Of a stretch of DNA of 64,000 bases, positions 52,860 through 63,019 are shown piece by piece. Where the stretch lies: positions 1 to 64,000 of the forward strand of contig NZ_JABBGI010000010.1 in the NCBI RefSeq assembly GCF_012927325.1, given 5' to 3'. The first letter of the stretch is position 1, and every line of letters starts with the position of its first letter. The notes under the pieces were generated by a model, which was given only the letters and a program-made list of their open reading frames with translations, was not told the origin of the DNA and did not search any database. Both the position numbers and the translations under genes were made by a program. Source of the stretch: Chryseobacterium antibioticum (GTDB lineage Bacteria > Bacteroidota > Bacteroidia > Flavobacteriales > Weeksellaceae).

Positions 52860-53329
52860 CTAAATAAAAAGACATAAAGAACATAAATAAACTAAAATTA
52901 AAAACCTTAATTTCCCTATAAAAATTGGATCATAATAAAATGGGCTATCAATAAAGGTTTATTGATAAGGAGAGCCTTGATAGAAAAATTTTCGTCTGAC
53001 CAGGCATAAAATACATGCTAGTAGTAATATCAACAAACAAATCCCCATAAGACACTAGCCTTCAAAAACATAAGCTAAACACTAGGCTTGGATTTTATCA
53101 TCTAAGCCTTATTTCAAATATGTACCTCTGAATTCAGAACAATTGATCCGTTTTTCAGCAGCCTACTGGTTATTCAATAATGTCCCTCCATCTACTCATA
53201 TACAATTTAAAAGATCAAAATTGCAAAATAATTTCAATTATAATGTAAATTGGAACAGGATTGGACAGTAATATTTATATTGTAAGTTCAAAGATTAACT
53301 TAGCCCACTAACACCAGTAAAAATATAAG
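52860..53329. other. 470-bp intergenic stretch with a perfect 22-bp palindrome
   Basis: No gene seen. It includes TATCAATAAA/TTTATTGATA separated by GG (52946-52967), a candidate regulatory site or hairpin. No clear promoter box for the next plus-strand gene was found. Confidence 0.5.
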
Positions 53330-55816
53330 ATGGAAAAAAAACTAATAAACAAAGGAACCGGAAAGAGAAAGAGAGTCGCGCTGATTGTCATTGGGATTCT
53401 GGTTTTTCTAGCGCTTATTTTCCCGTTTGTGCTGAATATGTATCTCAAAAACAAATTGCCGCAGCTGGTGAATGAAAAAACACCTTACCAAATCAATCTT
53501 GAAGATTTCAACCTTAATATTTTCAAAGGTGATATTTCTGCCCACTCCATAAGCATTAAAACCAAAGAGACGAAAGATCCTTCCGTTACTCAAATCAATG
53601 GGAATGTTAAAAGTCTGCATATCGAAAATTTCGGGATCTGGAATGCCATTTTCAATACTTCTTATCATATCAAAAATATACAGCTCATTGATCCCAATGT
53701 GAACGTTGTACTGGGTAAGCCAAAAGAGAAAAAAGATCCATCCCCAAAGAAAATGAATTTTGGCGTTGAAAATATTCTGGTAACCAACGGAAATATTTCC
53801 GTTAAAGACAAAAACAAAAAAGATCTTATTACCGGAAAGAATGTAAACATTAATCTTACCGACATTAAGCAGAGCCAAAATGCCTCAAAACTACCTGTTG
53901 AATTTAAAGAGTTTAAAATTAATGCCCATGATGTGCTTATCACGGTCAACGATTTTTATCAGATTTATGCCACGACCATTGATGCGAAAAACAAGCAGCT
54001 CCATATTTCCGAATTTCATCTGAAACCTATTGAAAGTCCTGCACTGTACAATGCAAAGAATGTTTTTGACTTAAAAATCAATCAGCTTGCTGCAGACAAC
54101 TTCACCGTTAATCACGATTCTCTTATCATTGAAAATGCAAAATTCGTAAAACCTCAGCTGATCGTTACTTCAACCAATAAAAAAGAGGTAAAGGAAAATC
54201 CCAAAGAAGTTAACCTGAAGATCGGTATCAAGAATCTTGATTTTGGACAGGGTTCTGTTCTCGTTCAGCACCGGGATAAAACAAAAGTGGCTTCTGTAGA
54301 CAATTTCCATTTGAATTTAAAAGATATTGTCTTCGACAAAAAAACAGTGAAGGAAAAGATTCCTTTTGCATTTTCCACCCACAATATTGAATTTGAAAAC
54401 ATCTATTTCAAATCTGATCCTTTGCAGGCAGTGAACATAAAAAAAATAACGTCAAACGATGCTAATATTTTATTGAATGATGTAGAGTTTAAAGCCCTCG
54501 GTAAAAGCACAACAAAAGATCTTCTCAACATCAAAACAGAGAAAGTTGAAATACTGAATAATACCTCAAAATTTGTTGGACAGCAATTGCAGCTTCAGCT
54601 CGGCAAAATCAATGTATACCGTCCTGCTATAGAAATCATTGCCGCAACGCATAAAACTAAGGCTCCTAAAAAAAGTAACACTGCAACACCGGATCTGCTG
54701 GCCCATCTGGGAGAGCTTCATATTATAGACGGAAGATTTACCCAGAAAAAAGAGGGTCATGAAAAATTAAAGGTGGACAATTTTAATGTACAACTCAATT
54801 CAGTGACCACCAATAAAGATATCCTTAAAGAATCGGTTCCTTTTCACGTTAAAAAACAATTGATCACTGCCCGTAAGATTGATGTTGATGCCGGAAAATA
54901 TTACCGCCTGAAAGTTGATCATATAAAAAACACCGGAAAAGTGACGGCTGTTACTAATTTTGCTTTTCTTCCTAAATATTCGAGAGCCCAGTTTAACCGT
55001 TTAATTGCCGTTGAAGAGGATCTTTATACGATAAAGGCGAAATCTATTATGATCACTGACAGGAACTCAGTATTGGGTGCAAAAACAAGTATAAACCTGG
55101 ATCATATTATTTTTGACGGAATCGACTGTAATATTTATCATGATCTTGCTCCACCAGATGATATCGGCGTACGGTATATGTTCAGTAAAAAACTTCGTGA
55201 CGTGAAATTCCCGCTATATATCAATCAGATAGATATCAAAAACTCAAAACTTTCCTATGAAGAAGTGGCGGAAAAAGCAAATATCCCTGGTAAAATTACC
55301 TTTGGGGATTTTAACGCAAAAATCAAAGATGTAAACAATGCAAAGATGAAAGGAAAGCCAACATTGGTGAAAGTGGATTCAAATTTTAATTTTTTCGGAG
55401 ATGCCCCTACCGATGTGCACTGGCAGTTTGATGTCGCCAATAAAAATGATGACTACGCGATCAATGGAACCATAAAAAATCTTTCTGTAGACAATGCCAA
55501 CCTGTTTGTAAGACCCTATCTTAATGTGAGTCTCGACGGCCAGATTCAATATTTGAAATTTGATTATAAGGGCAACAGCAATAAAATTGGTGGGAACTTT
55601 TATTTTAAATACACAGACATGCATGTGAACTTTTTAAATAAAAATACAGGGAAAGAGAAGAAAGTCCTCAGCGCTATTGCCAATATTTTTGTTAAAAACG
55701 ATTCCAAGGGAGAACCCAATCATGTAGAGGTTGATGTAAAACGTGATCCCAATAAAAGTTTCTTCAATACTTTGTGGCAGGGAATTATGGAAGGGCTGAA
55801 AAAATATCTTATTTAA
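53330..55816 (+). CDS. AsmA/DUF748-family large envelope protein
   Basis: An 828-aa protein with one N-terminal membrane helix (VALIVIGILVFLALIFPFVL, about residues 15-35) and a long periplasmic part built of repeated beta-rich units, each opening with a V-x-N-(F/I)-x-(L/V) pattern such as KVDNFNVQLNSVTTNKDI. This fits the AsmA/TamB/DUF748 superfamily of bridge-like proteins thought to move lipids between inner and outer membrane (inference from the superfamily). It ends with a KKYLI tail. No operon partner. Confidence 0.8.
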   Translation: MEKKLINKGTGKRKRVALIVIGILVFLALIFPFVLNMYLKNKLPQLVNEKTPYQINLEDFNLNIFKGDISAHSISIKTKETKDPSVTQINGNVKSLHIENFGIWNAIFNTSYHIKNIQLIDPNVNVVLGKPKEKKDPSPKKMNFGVENILVTNGNISVKDKNKKDLITGKNVNINLTDIKQSQNASKLPVEFKEFKINAHDVLITVNDFYQIYATTIDAKNKQLHISEFHLKPIESPALYNAKNVFDLKINQLAADNFTVNHDSLIIENAKFVKPQLIVTSTNKKEVKENPKEVNLKIGIKNLDFGQGSVLVQHRDKTKVASVDNFHLNLKDIVFDKKTVKEKIPFAFSTHNIEFENIYFKSDPLQAVNIKKITSNDANILLNDVEFKALGKSTTKDLLNIKTEKVEILNNTSKFVGQQLQLQLGKINVYRPAIEIIAATHKTKAPKKSNTATPDLLAHLGELHIIDGRFTQKKEGHEKLKVDNFNVQLNSVTTNKDILKESVPFHVKKQLITARKIDVDAGKYYRLKVDHIKNTGKVTAVTNFAFLPKYSRAQFNRLIAVEEDLYTIKAKSIMITDRNSVLGAKTSINLDHIIFDGIDCNIYHDLAPPDDIGVRYMFSKKLRDVKFPLYINQIDIKNSKLSYEEVAEKANIPGKITFGDFNAKIKDVNNAKMKGKPTLVKVDSNFNFFGDAPTDVHWQFDVANKNDDYAINGTIKNLSVDNANLFVRPYLNVSLDGQIQYLKFDYKGNSNKIGGNFYFKYTDMHVNFLNKNTGKEKKVLSAIANIFVKNDSKGEPNHVEVDVKRDPNKSFFNTLWQGIMEGLKKYLI

Positions 55817-56164
55817 TCTGAGTTTGGATTAAAAGCTGGAGGCTTGAAGAGGACCGGAAGCTGTCTTGAGATTAAATCATGCACTGCACATACCAAGCAG
55901 CATCAAAAATTTTCTCATATCTTATATTATAACCCATAATGATGTTATGAATATAATTAATTAAAAATGATCTTCGCCCATCTTTTTTTTACTTTTTATT
56001 TCGGACTTAGCAGGTATTCCGGAAATGCCTGTTCGGTACGCCAAATACGATCCAGCCGCAGAAAACAGATAGAGAATTTCAAAAAAAGGGTCCTCAAATT
56101 ACAGCTGAATATTTCTTTTGTCGCATAATTTTCATTTTTACTTTGATTTTCTTTAGCTTCTGGG
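55817..56164. other. 348-bp intergenic stretch
   Basis: No gene seen. Bases 55834-55870 contain AGCTGGAGGCTTGAAGAGG, a segment resembling the repeat at 17665-17695, and the rest is AT-rich. Confidence 0.4.
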
Positions 56165-56172
56165 TAAATTTG
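56165..56172 (+). promoter_or_regulatory. Predicted -7 box for the small orphan gene
   Basis: TAAATTTG, a consensus match; start near 56179, 9 nt before the ATG. Confidence 0.5.
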
Positions 56173-56187
56173 TAGAAAATTAAATTT

Positions 56188-56547
56188 ATGAACTATACGC
56201 TTGAACTCAGTACACAGGAATCTGATTCTAATATTGTATTTAACACAATTGTATTTGATCCGTTCAAGGTTAATATAGTGGAAAGATACGTTGGACGAAT
56301 GAATTTTCATCCCAAATTATCTTATGTCTTATTTAAAGTCAGGACTTTGGATAATGAAATCATTAAAACAAAGGAAGGTAATGGAAGGGTTAAAATCAAA
56401 GGCGATCATTTTGAAACGTATCAAAAACTGATACAGGTCCTGAATTCATATGATTATAAAAACAGGCTGATCAACAGACAGGAAGCTGATCAGAATTATG
56501 TTCATTTTATTTTGAGTCTGGTGCTTGCCAATTATCAACTTAATTAA
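56188..56547 (+). CDS. Small protein of unknown function
   Basis: A 119-aa cytosolic protein that I do not recognise. It has no signal or membrane helix and mixed alpha/beta composition (NYTLELSTQESDSNIVFN at the start, a basic segment GNGRVKIKGDHFETYQK in the middle and a helical end). Support for being real is a consensus promoter box with a short leader and ordinary codon use; no homology-based function can be given. Confidence 0.6.
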   Translation: MNYTLELSTQESDSNIVFNTIVFDPFKVNIVERYVGRMNFHPKLSYVLFKVRTLDNEIIKTKEGNGRVKIKGDHFETYQKLIQVLNSYDYKNRLINRQEADQNYVHFILSLVLANYQLN

Positions 56548-56701
56548 CCACTGTCACATTACCCTGCTTATCTGGAGATTTGAAAACGGTCTGATGGCAG
56601 AGCTAAAAGCTTTTGTTATCAGTAAATAATCCCTCTGAATTAGAGTGGAAAGTTCCTATTGAACCTGGTAAAACAAGATTAATTTTTGTGCAAAAATAAG
56701 C

Positions 56702-56732
56702 AAAGGCTTCCGGTTCATTCCGGAAGCCTTTT
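56702..56732 (-). terminator. Strong terminator after the RidA gene
   Basis: 12-bp perfect stem AAAGGCTTCCGG/CCGGAAGCCTTT; it works best on the plus strand (TTTTTT follows) but sits directly after the minus-strand RidA stop (56750). Confidence 0.75.
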
Positions 56733-56749
56733 TTATCGCCTGAAAGAAT

Positions 56750-57268
56750 CTACTTTGTTGTATTCTTTTTCATAAAAGCAACAGCATCAACTTCTATCAT
56801 CATATCATCCAGGGCTAATTTGGGAACGGGAATCAGAGTACTGGCCGGGAATTGATGATTCTTCCAAGTTGCATGCATTTCCTCTGTCCAGATTGTAAGC
56901 TTTTCCTGATCATGATCAACCATAAGGATGGTGATTTTCAGAACATCATTAACTCCCAGTCCATAGTCCGCAAGCACTGTTTCCAGATTCTTCAAGGCAT
57001 GTTTCACCTGAGTTCTAAAATCTTTGGAAAGACTATGTTTCAAATCCTCGCCACCGCTTTGTCCGGATATGAAGACATATTTACCTTCACCTTCAGGAGC
57101 TGCAGAATGAGAAAAAGCAAACGGAGTGGGATCAAAAAGAGCTTTTGGATTCTTGATGATGACAGAACCTGTATTGTTTTGCTGACTGATGGCATTGTGG
57201 TTTTTATTTTGTGAAAAGGCCAGACAACCTATGTAGAGTGCGGACAGACTAAATAATATACGTTTCAT
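56750..57268 (-). CDS. Secreted RidA-family protein
   Basis: A 172-aa YjgF/YER057c/UK114 protein. Residues 1-19 form a signal peptide (ILFSLSALYIGCLAFSQ), so unlike the cytosolic enamine deaminase RidA this form is exported. The RidA fold then spans about residues 45-170, with FISGQSGGED and a conserved FPASTLIPVPKLALDDMMIE; the catalytic Arg of RidA proteins is not obvious. Its role outside the cytoplasm is unknown. Confidence 0.85.
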   Translation of the reverse strand: MKRILFSLSALYIGCLAFSQNKNHNAISQQNNTGSVIIKNPKALFDPTPFAFSHSAAPEGEGKYVFISGQSGGEDLKHSLSKDFRTQVKHALKNLETVLADYGLGVNDVLKITILMVDHDQEKLTIWTEEMHATWKNHQFPASTLIPVPKLALDDMMIEVDAVAFMKKNTTK

Positions 57269-57295
57269 GATATTTTTTGTATTGAATTAGTAGAG

Positions 57296-57303
57296 CAAAT
57301 GTA
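57296..57303 (-). promoter_or_regulatory. Predicted -7 box for the RidA gene
   Basis: The minus strand reads TACATTTG, a consensus match. Confidence 0.5.
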
Positions 57304-57411
57304 GATTTCAAAATTTTTAAAACCTTCAACATATGTTGATATTTTTGCTCTTTATTGGCAGTATATTCGCTGAATTTTTATATCCTGTTTATTCGTATTA
57401 AGGATATAAAA

Positions 57412-57444
57412 AATGGACGAATCATTTTTAATGATTCGTCCATT
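57412..57444. terminator. Perfect 15-bp palindrome hairpin between bla and ridA
   Basis: Stem AATGGACGAATCATT/AATGATTCGTCCATT with a TTT loop, 105 bp after the beta-lactamase stop. The T-content of the flanks is modest, so it may be a terminator or another kind of palindromic element. Confidence 0.55.
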
Positions 57445-57548
57445 CTAGTTCTTTAAAAACGTACTGTTAATTAATCAAATATACAAATATTCAATTTTTG
57501 AACAATTTTTATTTTATCAATACACTAGATCATAAAACATAGAATGCT

Positions 57549-58736
57549 TTATAGTTTTTTTTCTATATAGGATAGAATTTTATAGGCAGTCTCTATTCTA
57601 GATGAATTGGGGTAATTTTTATTGGCAAGGATCACGACACCAATTTTTTTCGAAGGAACAAACATTACGTATCCTCCGAACCCATTTGTTGATCCTGTTT
57701 TATTAATTAGCACATTGGATTCCGGCTGTTGGTGCGGAAGAATTTCTTTTACGGGATTCGGCTTATAGATCATATCATATGAATTCCCTTTTTGCAACCG
57801 TTCCAATGAAACGGGATAGTTGTATTGTTCCCATATAAGGTTCTGCGTCATCTCCGTTGTTTTAAAATAGCCGATGTGAGTATTCATTAGCGCTACAGAC
57901 AGGTTATTTTTCACATTTCCTATTCCCATATTGGCATCTACAAACGTTATCATATCCTTTGTGCAGGACTTGATTCCGTAAGCTTCATCTGCTAAAACAG
58001 CAGGATTTACTCTTACAGGATCATTAGTTTTATTGTAGCCTTGCGCATATTCATCTAAATATTCTGAAGGAACTTTATAGAATGTATTTTTCAAACCCAT
58101 TTTTACAAAAATATTGTCCGTCATTGCTTTTACAAAAGGCTCTCGCATTGTTTTACCTGCAATTACCCCTAATAAACCAATTCCAGGATTCGTGTAAACT
58201 CTGTATGCACTTACAGGATAATCCGGTTTCCATGTTTTATAATAATTGATGAGTTGCTTATCATTGGTAATTTCATCAGGTAACTGTAATGGAAAACCAC
58301 CCGCAGTATGAGTGCCTAAATTATAAAGCGCTATTGTATCAAAAACCGTATTCTTTAATTCGGGCATATACATACTTACCGGATCAGAAAGATTAAGATT
58401 TCCTTCCACATGTGATAAGGTGGCTAAAGAAGCGGTGAAAGTTTTACTGATAGAGCCCAATTCAAATAAAGTCTCATTTGTCACTTTCGCTTCCTTATCT
58501 TTAGATAATATTCCATAGTTGTAAAAGGAATGTTTACCGTTGACTGTTATACCAATGCTTAATCCCGGAATTTCATTTTCAACCATTAAAGGTTTAGCTA
58601 ATCCATCAACAAAAGTTTTCACATTTTGACCTTTTGAAGTATTACAACTTAAAAAAAAACTTAAACTACTAACAAGTATTATTTTTGTACAGTTTTGTAA
58701 GGAAGAATTCTTTACATTTCTTGCAATTTTATTCAT
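57549..58736 (-). CDS. Class C beta-lactamase-like serine hydrolase (lipoprotein)
   Basis: A 395-aa exported protein. The N-terminus has a lipobox (SFFLSC, Cys31), then a serine beta-lactamase/penicillin-binding domain with the SxxK motif SISK (Ser95, Lys98), YTN (Tyr181, Asn183) and the KTG motif NKTGSTNGFGGY near residue 350. That is the full class C (AmpC) set, and the length is right. Beta-lactamase activity is plausible but related esterases and DD-peptidases share the motifs. It stands alone, with no ampR nearby. Confidence 0.85.
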   Translation of the reverse strand: MNKIARNVKNSSLQNCTKIILVSSLSFFLSCNTSKGQNVKTFVDGLAKPLMVENEIPGLSIGITVNGKHSFYNYGILSKDKEAKVTNETLFELGSISKTFTASLATLSHVEGNLNLSDPVSMYMPELKNTVFDTIALYNLGTHTAGGFPLQLPDEITNDKQLINYYKTWKPDYPVSAYRVYTNPGIGLLGVIAGKTMREPFVKAMTDNIFVKMGLKNTFYKVPSEYLDEYAQGYNKTNDPVRVNPAVLADEAYGIKSCTKDMITFVDANMGIGNVKNNLSVALMNTHIGYFKTTEMTQNLIWEQYNYPVSLERLQKGNSYDMIYKPNPVKEILPHQQPESNVLINKTGSTNGFGGYVMFVPSKKIGVVILANKNYPNSSRIETAYKILSYIEKKL

Positions 58737-58901
58737 TGTATTTATATTTATCTAATTCTCCATTTTCTGAAAATATAAGAATGTTCCTTGTATTTGTTTC
58801 GGTTTTTCTTCATGGGAATTTCAAATTTCAAAATATTAAATTCTGAACAACCTTTATTTTCTGTTTTACAAATGCACTACGGGTTATATATTACTTACCA
58901 T

Positions 58902-59612
58902 TTAACCTTTCGCTTTTTCATCAGTGAAAAACTGGAAGCCTTCTTTTTTATCAATCAGCTGTAGCGGATATAATGCAGGATTATATTCTCCATTGAGAAC
59001 TTCATTCAGTGCATGTTTTTTTGACCCCCCGAATGCAACAACCAGTATATTTTCAGCTTTGTTAATCAATGGTGCGGTCAACGTGATCCTGAACATGTCC
59101 TGAGGCTTCAGATAATAGGCAGAAACCCACTTTTCTTTTTCTTCTAATACATTTTCACCCGGAAATAGCGAAGCGGTATGACCATCATCTCCCATTCCTA
59201 ACAGGATGAAATCAAAAATACCTTCATTTCCAAGAATATTTCTGATCTTCTGTTCGTATTCTTTAGCATAATCTTCCGGACTTATTCCGTCCTGATACAT
59301 TGGAAAAATTTGCTCTTTATTTACGGGAACCTGATCGAAAAGTGATTCAAACGTCATCTTTGCATTGCTTTTTTCATCATCTAAAGAAACCCATCGCTCA
59401 TCCACCCAAAAAAAGTAGACTTTGTTCCATTCAATCTTTTCCGAATATTCTTCAGTCGCCAACAATTTAAAAATAGCTTTAGGTGAAGAACCTCCGCTTA
59501 ATGCAACCACAAAACGGTTATTTTTCTGAATAGATTTTTTTGAGAGATCAACAAAGGTATCTGCTGCTTTTTTATACAGCTTATCCAAATCATCAAATAC
59601 TGTGATATTCAT
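58902..59612 (-). CDS. pgl: 6-phosphogluconolactonase
   Basis: A 236-aa enzyme of the DevB/Pgl type (NagB fold) that hydrolyses 6-phosphogluconolactone. Motifs: VVALSGGSSPKAIFKLL near residue 35, FFWVDERWV and LLGMGDDGHTASLFPG. It is the third gene of gnd-zwf-pgl, 27 bp after zwf, and completes the oxidative branch of the pentose phosphate pathway. Confidence 0.95.
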   Translation of the reverse strand: MNITVFDDLDKLYKKAADTFVDLSKKSIQKNNRFVVALSGGSSPKAIFKLLATEEYSEKIEWNKVYFFWVDERWVSLDDEKSNAKMTFESLFDQVPVNKEQIFPMYQDGISPEDYAKEYEQKIRNILGNEGIFDFILLGMGDDGHTASLFPGENVLEEKEKWVSAYYLKPQDMFRITLTAPLINKAENILVVAFGGSKKHALNEVLNGEYNPALYPLQLIDKKEGFQFFTDEKAKG

Positions 59613-59639
59613 TTTCGTCTAATTTAAATTTATATTGTT

Positions 59640-61121
59640 TTATACCCAGTTATGCCCCTGTCTTTCAACCAATGCAATACTTTCTTTCGGTCCCCAGCTT
59701 CCTGCTTCATAGTTTGGAAAAGCTGCATCTTTATTATTTTCCCAGGCTTCCTGTATGGTTTTTACCACATCCCAGGCTTCTTCCACCTGATCAGAACGCA
59801 TAAACAAAGTAAGATCACCTATAAGCGCATCCAGCAAAAGGGTTTCGTAAGCTTCGGGAGTATCTTCCTGACAGGCGAAATTATCAAAAATCATTTCAAC
59901 AGGTTTTAAAACCAAAGAAAGTCCCGGTTTTTTCGCCATAAACTGTAGTCTGATATCCATCAGCGGCTGAATATTAATAATCAGTCTATTAGCTGATAAA
60001 AGCTGTGAACTTTCTGAAAATGTGGAATGTGGAAGCGGTTTAAACTGAATGGTAATATAAGAGTGCTTTTCCTTCATTTTTTTCCCTGTACGAACGTAGA
60101 AAGGAACATCCTGCCATCTTTCGTTGTCCAGATAGAATTTTACCGCTGCAAAAGTTTCTGTATTAGAATCCGCAGCAATACCATCTTCCTGACGATAGCC
60201 TTTAGCCTCTACTCCATTGATCGTCCCTTTTCCGTATTGACCTCTTACCGCATAATGATCCACCTGATCAGCTGAAATTCTTCGAATCGACTTCAGGACA
60301 TCTACTTTACGGTCTCTGATCTCACCCGATTCCAATGAAGCCGGTGGCTCCATAGCCACCATACACAGAATCTGCAACAAGTGGTTTTGAATCATATCCT
60401 TCAGAGCGCCTGTTTGTTCGTAGAAAGCGCCTCTTGTTTCAACACCTACCTCTTCAGCCACGGTAATCTGTACAGATTCTATATGTTTATGATCCCATAA
60501 AGGTTCAAAAATAGAATTTCCAAATCTAAACGCCAGTATATTCTGAACCGTTTCTTTACCCAGATAATGATCGATACGGTAGATCTGCTCTTCTTCAAAA
60601 GCCTCAGCAAGCAAACTGTTCAGCTCTATCGCAGACTGTTTGTCATGACCAAAGGGTTTCTCAATAATGATACGGTCTTTTTTAGGATCAGAAGCTAATA
60701 ACGTATTTTTGATATGATTGGAAATGATGGAAACGAAATTGGGTCCGATTGATAAATAAAACAACCTGTTCCCTCTTGTTCCGTAAACCGTATCAAAGTC
60801 CTCAAGTTTCTGATACAGATTCTTGTAAGAACTCTCCTCGTCCAGCTGATGCTGGAAATAGGTAATATGGGCCTGAAAACCTGCCCAATCTTCTGAAGTT
60901 ATCTTTTTTCTTGAGAAATACTCAAGATTTTCTTTAATGTAATTTTTAAAATATTCATTGGTTTGATCTGCCCTTCCCAGTGCTAAAATATTAAAACCTT
61001 TGGGCATCCTGCCATCGATATATAAATTATAAAACGCCGGAAAAAGTTTTCTTTTTGCCAAATCTCCTGTAGCACCAAAAATTATGATTGTAGTTGGCTT
61101 CAAGACTTTATTTTCATTCAT
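59640..61121 (-). CDS. zwf: Glucose-6-phosphate dehydrogenase
   Basis: A 493-aa NADP-dependent enzyme. The cofactor motif is IIIFGATGDLAKRKLFPAFY, the catalytic motif RIDHYLGKE and the conserved RIIIEKPFGHD. I start at ATG 61121; the frame stays open from a TTG at 61154, which would overlap gnd. It produces 6-phosphogluconolactone and NADPH, the first step of the oxidative pentose pathway. Its ATG is 11 bp after the gnd stop. Confidence 0.95.
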   Translation of the reverse strand: MNENKVLKPTTIIIFGATGDLAKRKLFPAFYNLYIDGRMPKGFNILALGRADQTNEYFKNYIKENLEYFSRKKITSEDWAGFQAHITYFQHQLDEESSYKNLYQKLEDFDTVYGTRGNRLFYLSIGPNFVSIISNHIKNTLLASDPKKDRIIIEKPFGHDKQSAIELNSLLAEAFEEEQIYRIDHYLGKETVQNILAFRFGNSIFEPLWDHKHIESVQITVAEEVGVETRGAFYEQTGALKDMIQNHLLQILCMVAMEPPASLESGEIRDRKVDVLKSIRRISADQVDHYAVRGQYGKGTINGVEAKGYRQEDGIAADSNTETFAAVKFYLDNERWQDVPFYVRTGKKMKEKHSYITIQFKPLPHSTFSESSQLLSANRLIINIQPLMDIRLQFMAKKPGLSLVLKPVEMIFDNFACQEDTPEAYETLLLDALIGDLTLFMRSDQVEEAWDVVKTIQEAWENNKDAAFPNYEAGSWGPKESIALVERQGHNWV

Positions 61122-61132
61122 TTTTCCGAATT

Positions 61133-62551
61133 TTAATTTTTTACTGTTTGCCAAGACGTGTGAAAAACACCTTCTCTGTCGGTACGTTGATAGGTATGGG
61201 CTCCGAAATAATCACGCTGAGCCTGAATAAGATTCACAGGCAGTGATTGTGTGGTATAGGCATCAAAATATCCTAAAGCAGTCTGAATCCCCAAACTTGA
61301 AATTCCGTTTGAAGCAGCAAAAGCAGCCGTTTTTCGTAATGAAGCTAGTTTTTCTTTAACGATCACAGCAATATCTTTATCCAGTAAAATATTAGATAAA
61401 TCAGGATCCTGGGTATATGCGGAATAAAACTTTTCCAGCAGAACTGAACGAATGATACAGCCTCCTCTCCAAATTTTTACAACATCTTTTAATGGAATCC
61501 GGAAATCATACTCCTTAGAAGCTTTAACCAATAAAGCTAAACCTTGTGCATAACTGATTAATGTAGCCAGATACAGAGCATCCCCTACTTCTTTAATGAA
61601 TAACTCAGTATTTTCAGGGTTTGTTATTTGTTTTTCAGAATAGAGTTGAGAAGCCTGAACCCGCTCTTCCTTATACGCTGATAAAATTCTTGAAGTCACA
61701 GCAATATCAATGGTTGGAATAGAGACCCCAATTTCCATAGCTTGCTCAGAGGTCCATTTCCCGGTTCCTTTTGCTCCTGCTTTATCTAAGATCTGATCTA
61801 CAAGGTAGCCTTCCGTTAATGAATCTTTCTGTTGGAAAATATCTCTGGTGATCTCAATTAAAAACGAATTCATTTCGCCATTATTCCATTCTTTGAAAAC
61901 GTCGTATAGCTGATCGTTATTTAAGTTAGCTCCTCTTTTTAGTAAATCGTAGGCTTCGCTGATGAGCTGCATAATGGCATATTCAATTCCATTGTGAACC
62001 ATTTTCACATAATTCCCTGCGGAATCTTTTCCCATATAAGCGGTACAGGCTTCATTCTCTACTTTTGCAGCAATGGCTTCAAGCATTGGCTGAAGAAGAT
62101 GGAAAGCTTCCAGATCTCCTCCGGGCATAATACTAGGACCTGTTCTGGCTCCTTTTTCACCTCCGGAAACGCCCATTCCCATAAAATGCAGATTTTTTGA
62201 AGCTAAATCAGCAACACGTCTGTTGGTATCTTTGAAATAAGAATTACCAGCATCAATAACGATGTCTCCTTGGCTTAAAAGCGGTGTAATGCTTTCCAGA
62301 ACGGCATCTACAGGTTTTCCTGCAGGAACCATAAGTATGATTTTCCTAGGAGCTTCCAGTGCGGATACAAAATCCCCTAAAGTAGCGGTCCCTTTTACTT
62401 TCATTTCTGAAGTGGCACCTTCTTGTAATTCTTTTACTTTCTCTTCATCAAGGTCAAATCCTGCGATCGAAAACCCGTTGTCAGCAATATTATAAAGAAG
62501 ATTCCTCCCCATCACTCCGAGACCCACTATCCCGTAATTATATTTATCCAT
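61133..62551 (-). CDS. gnd: 6-phosphogluconate dehydrogenase, decarboxylating
   Basis: A 472-aa NADP-dependent enzyme at the usual length. Motifs: GIVGLGVMGRNLLYN at the N-terminus, GVSGGEKGARTGPSIMPGG and the catalytic segment NYVKMVHNGIEYAIMQLI. It converts 6-phosphogluconate to ribulose-5-phosphate, CO2 and NADPH. It is the first gene of gnd-zwf-pgl, so the three enzymes are made together. Confidence 0.96.
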   Translation of the reverse strand: MDKYNYGIVGLGVMGRNLLYNIADNGFSIAGFDLDEEKVKELQEGATSEMKVKGTATLGDFVSALEAPRKIILMVPAGKPVDAVLESITPLLSQGDIVIDAGNSYFKDTNRRVADLASKNLHFMGMGVSGGEKGARTGPSIMPGGDLEAFHLLQPMLEAIAAKVENEACTAYMGKDSAGNYVKMVHNGIEYAIMQLISEAYDLLKRGANLNNDQLYDVFKEWNNGEMNSFLIEITRDIFQQKDSLTEGYLVDQILDKAGAKGTGKWTSEQAMEIGVSIPTIDIAVTSRILSAYKEERVQASQLYSEKQITNPENTELFIKEVGDALYLATLISYAQGLALLVKASKEYDFRIPLKDVVKIWRGGCIIRSVLLEKFYSAYTQDPDLSNILLDKDIAVIVKEKLASLRKTAAFAASNGISSLGIQTALGYFDAYTTQSLPVNLIQAQRDYFGAHTYQRTDREGVFHTSWQTVKN

Positions 62552-63019
62552 TTTTATTGATATTTATATGAATTCTATTTTACGGAGTATAAAATTACGT
62601 AAATGCTAATGAGTAAAAAAATAAAAGGATGGAAAAAATTACCAACCTTTTCATATATCATTCATTTATAGACCAATAGTACACCATCGTTTTTTGCAAT
62701 ATCTGCGATTGCTATTTTTTTAGTACATTTTTTCCTGACACCTCCTCTGCAGGACTATAAAAATGATTAACAAAGAATACGAAAGATAATAACCAGATAT
62801 ATTAAATTTTATATCAAATAATTATATGAGGAAAAATCAGATTGATTTAAGCGTTTAACATGTACTAATCAGGAAACTCAAATTCCCATTCAATATTTCC
62901 CAAAATAACACCGAAGCTTTATAATAATAATATGTTTTTAATTCCAATTATATAAAATAAACAGTATACAACATTTAGTACAAATACCTACTTTTGCAAT
63001 TCAGTGTAAAAAAACAAAA
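62552..63019. other. 468-bp AT-rich intergenic stretch
   Basis: No gene seen. Toward the right end a consensus -7 box TACTTTTG (62989-62996) is the likely promoter of the TPR gene. No promoter box for gnd matches the consensus. Confidence 0.5.

Noticed and set aside
55996..56310. 104-codon minus-strand frame opposite the small gene at 56188
   Set aside because: It overlaps the better supported gene, which has a promoter box; composition is atypical.
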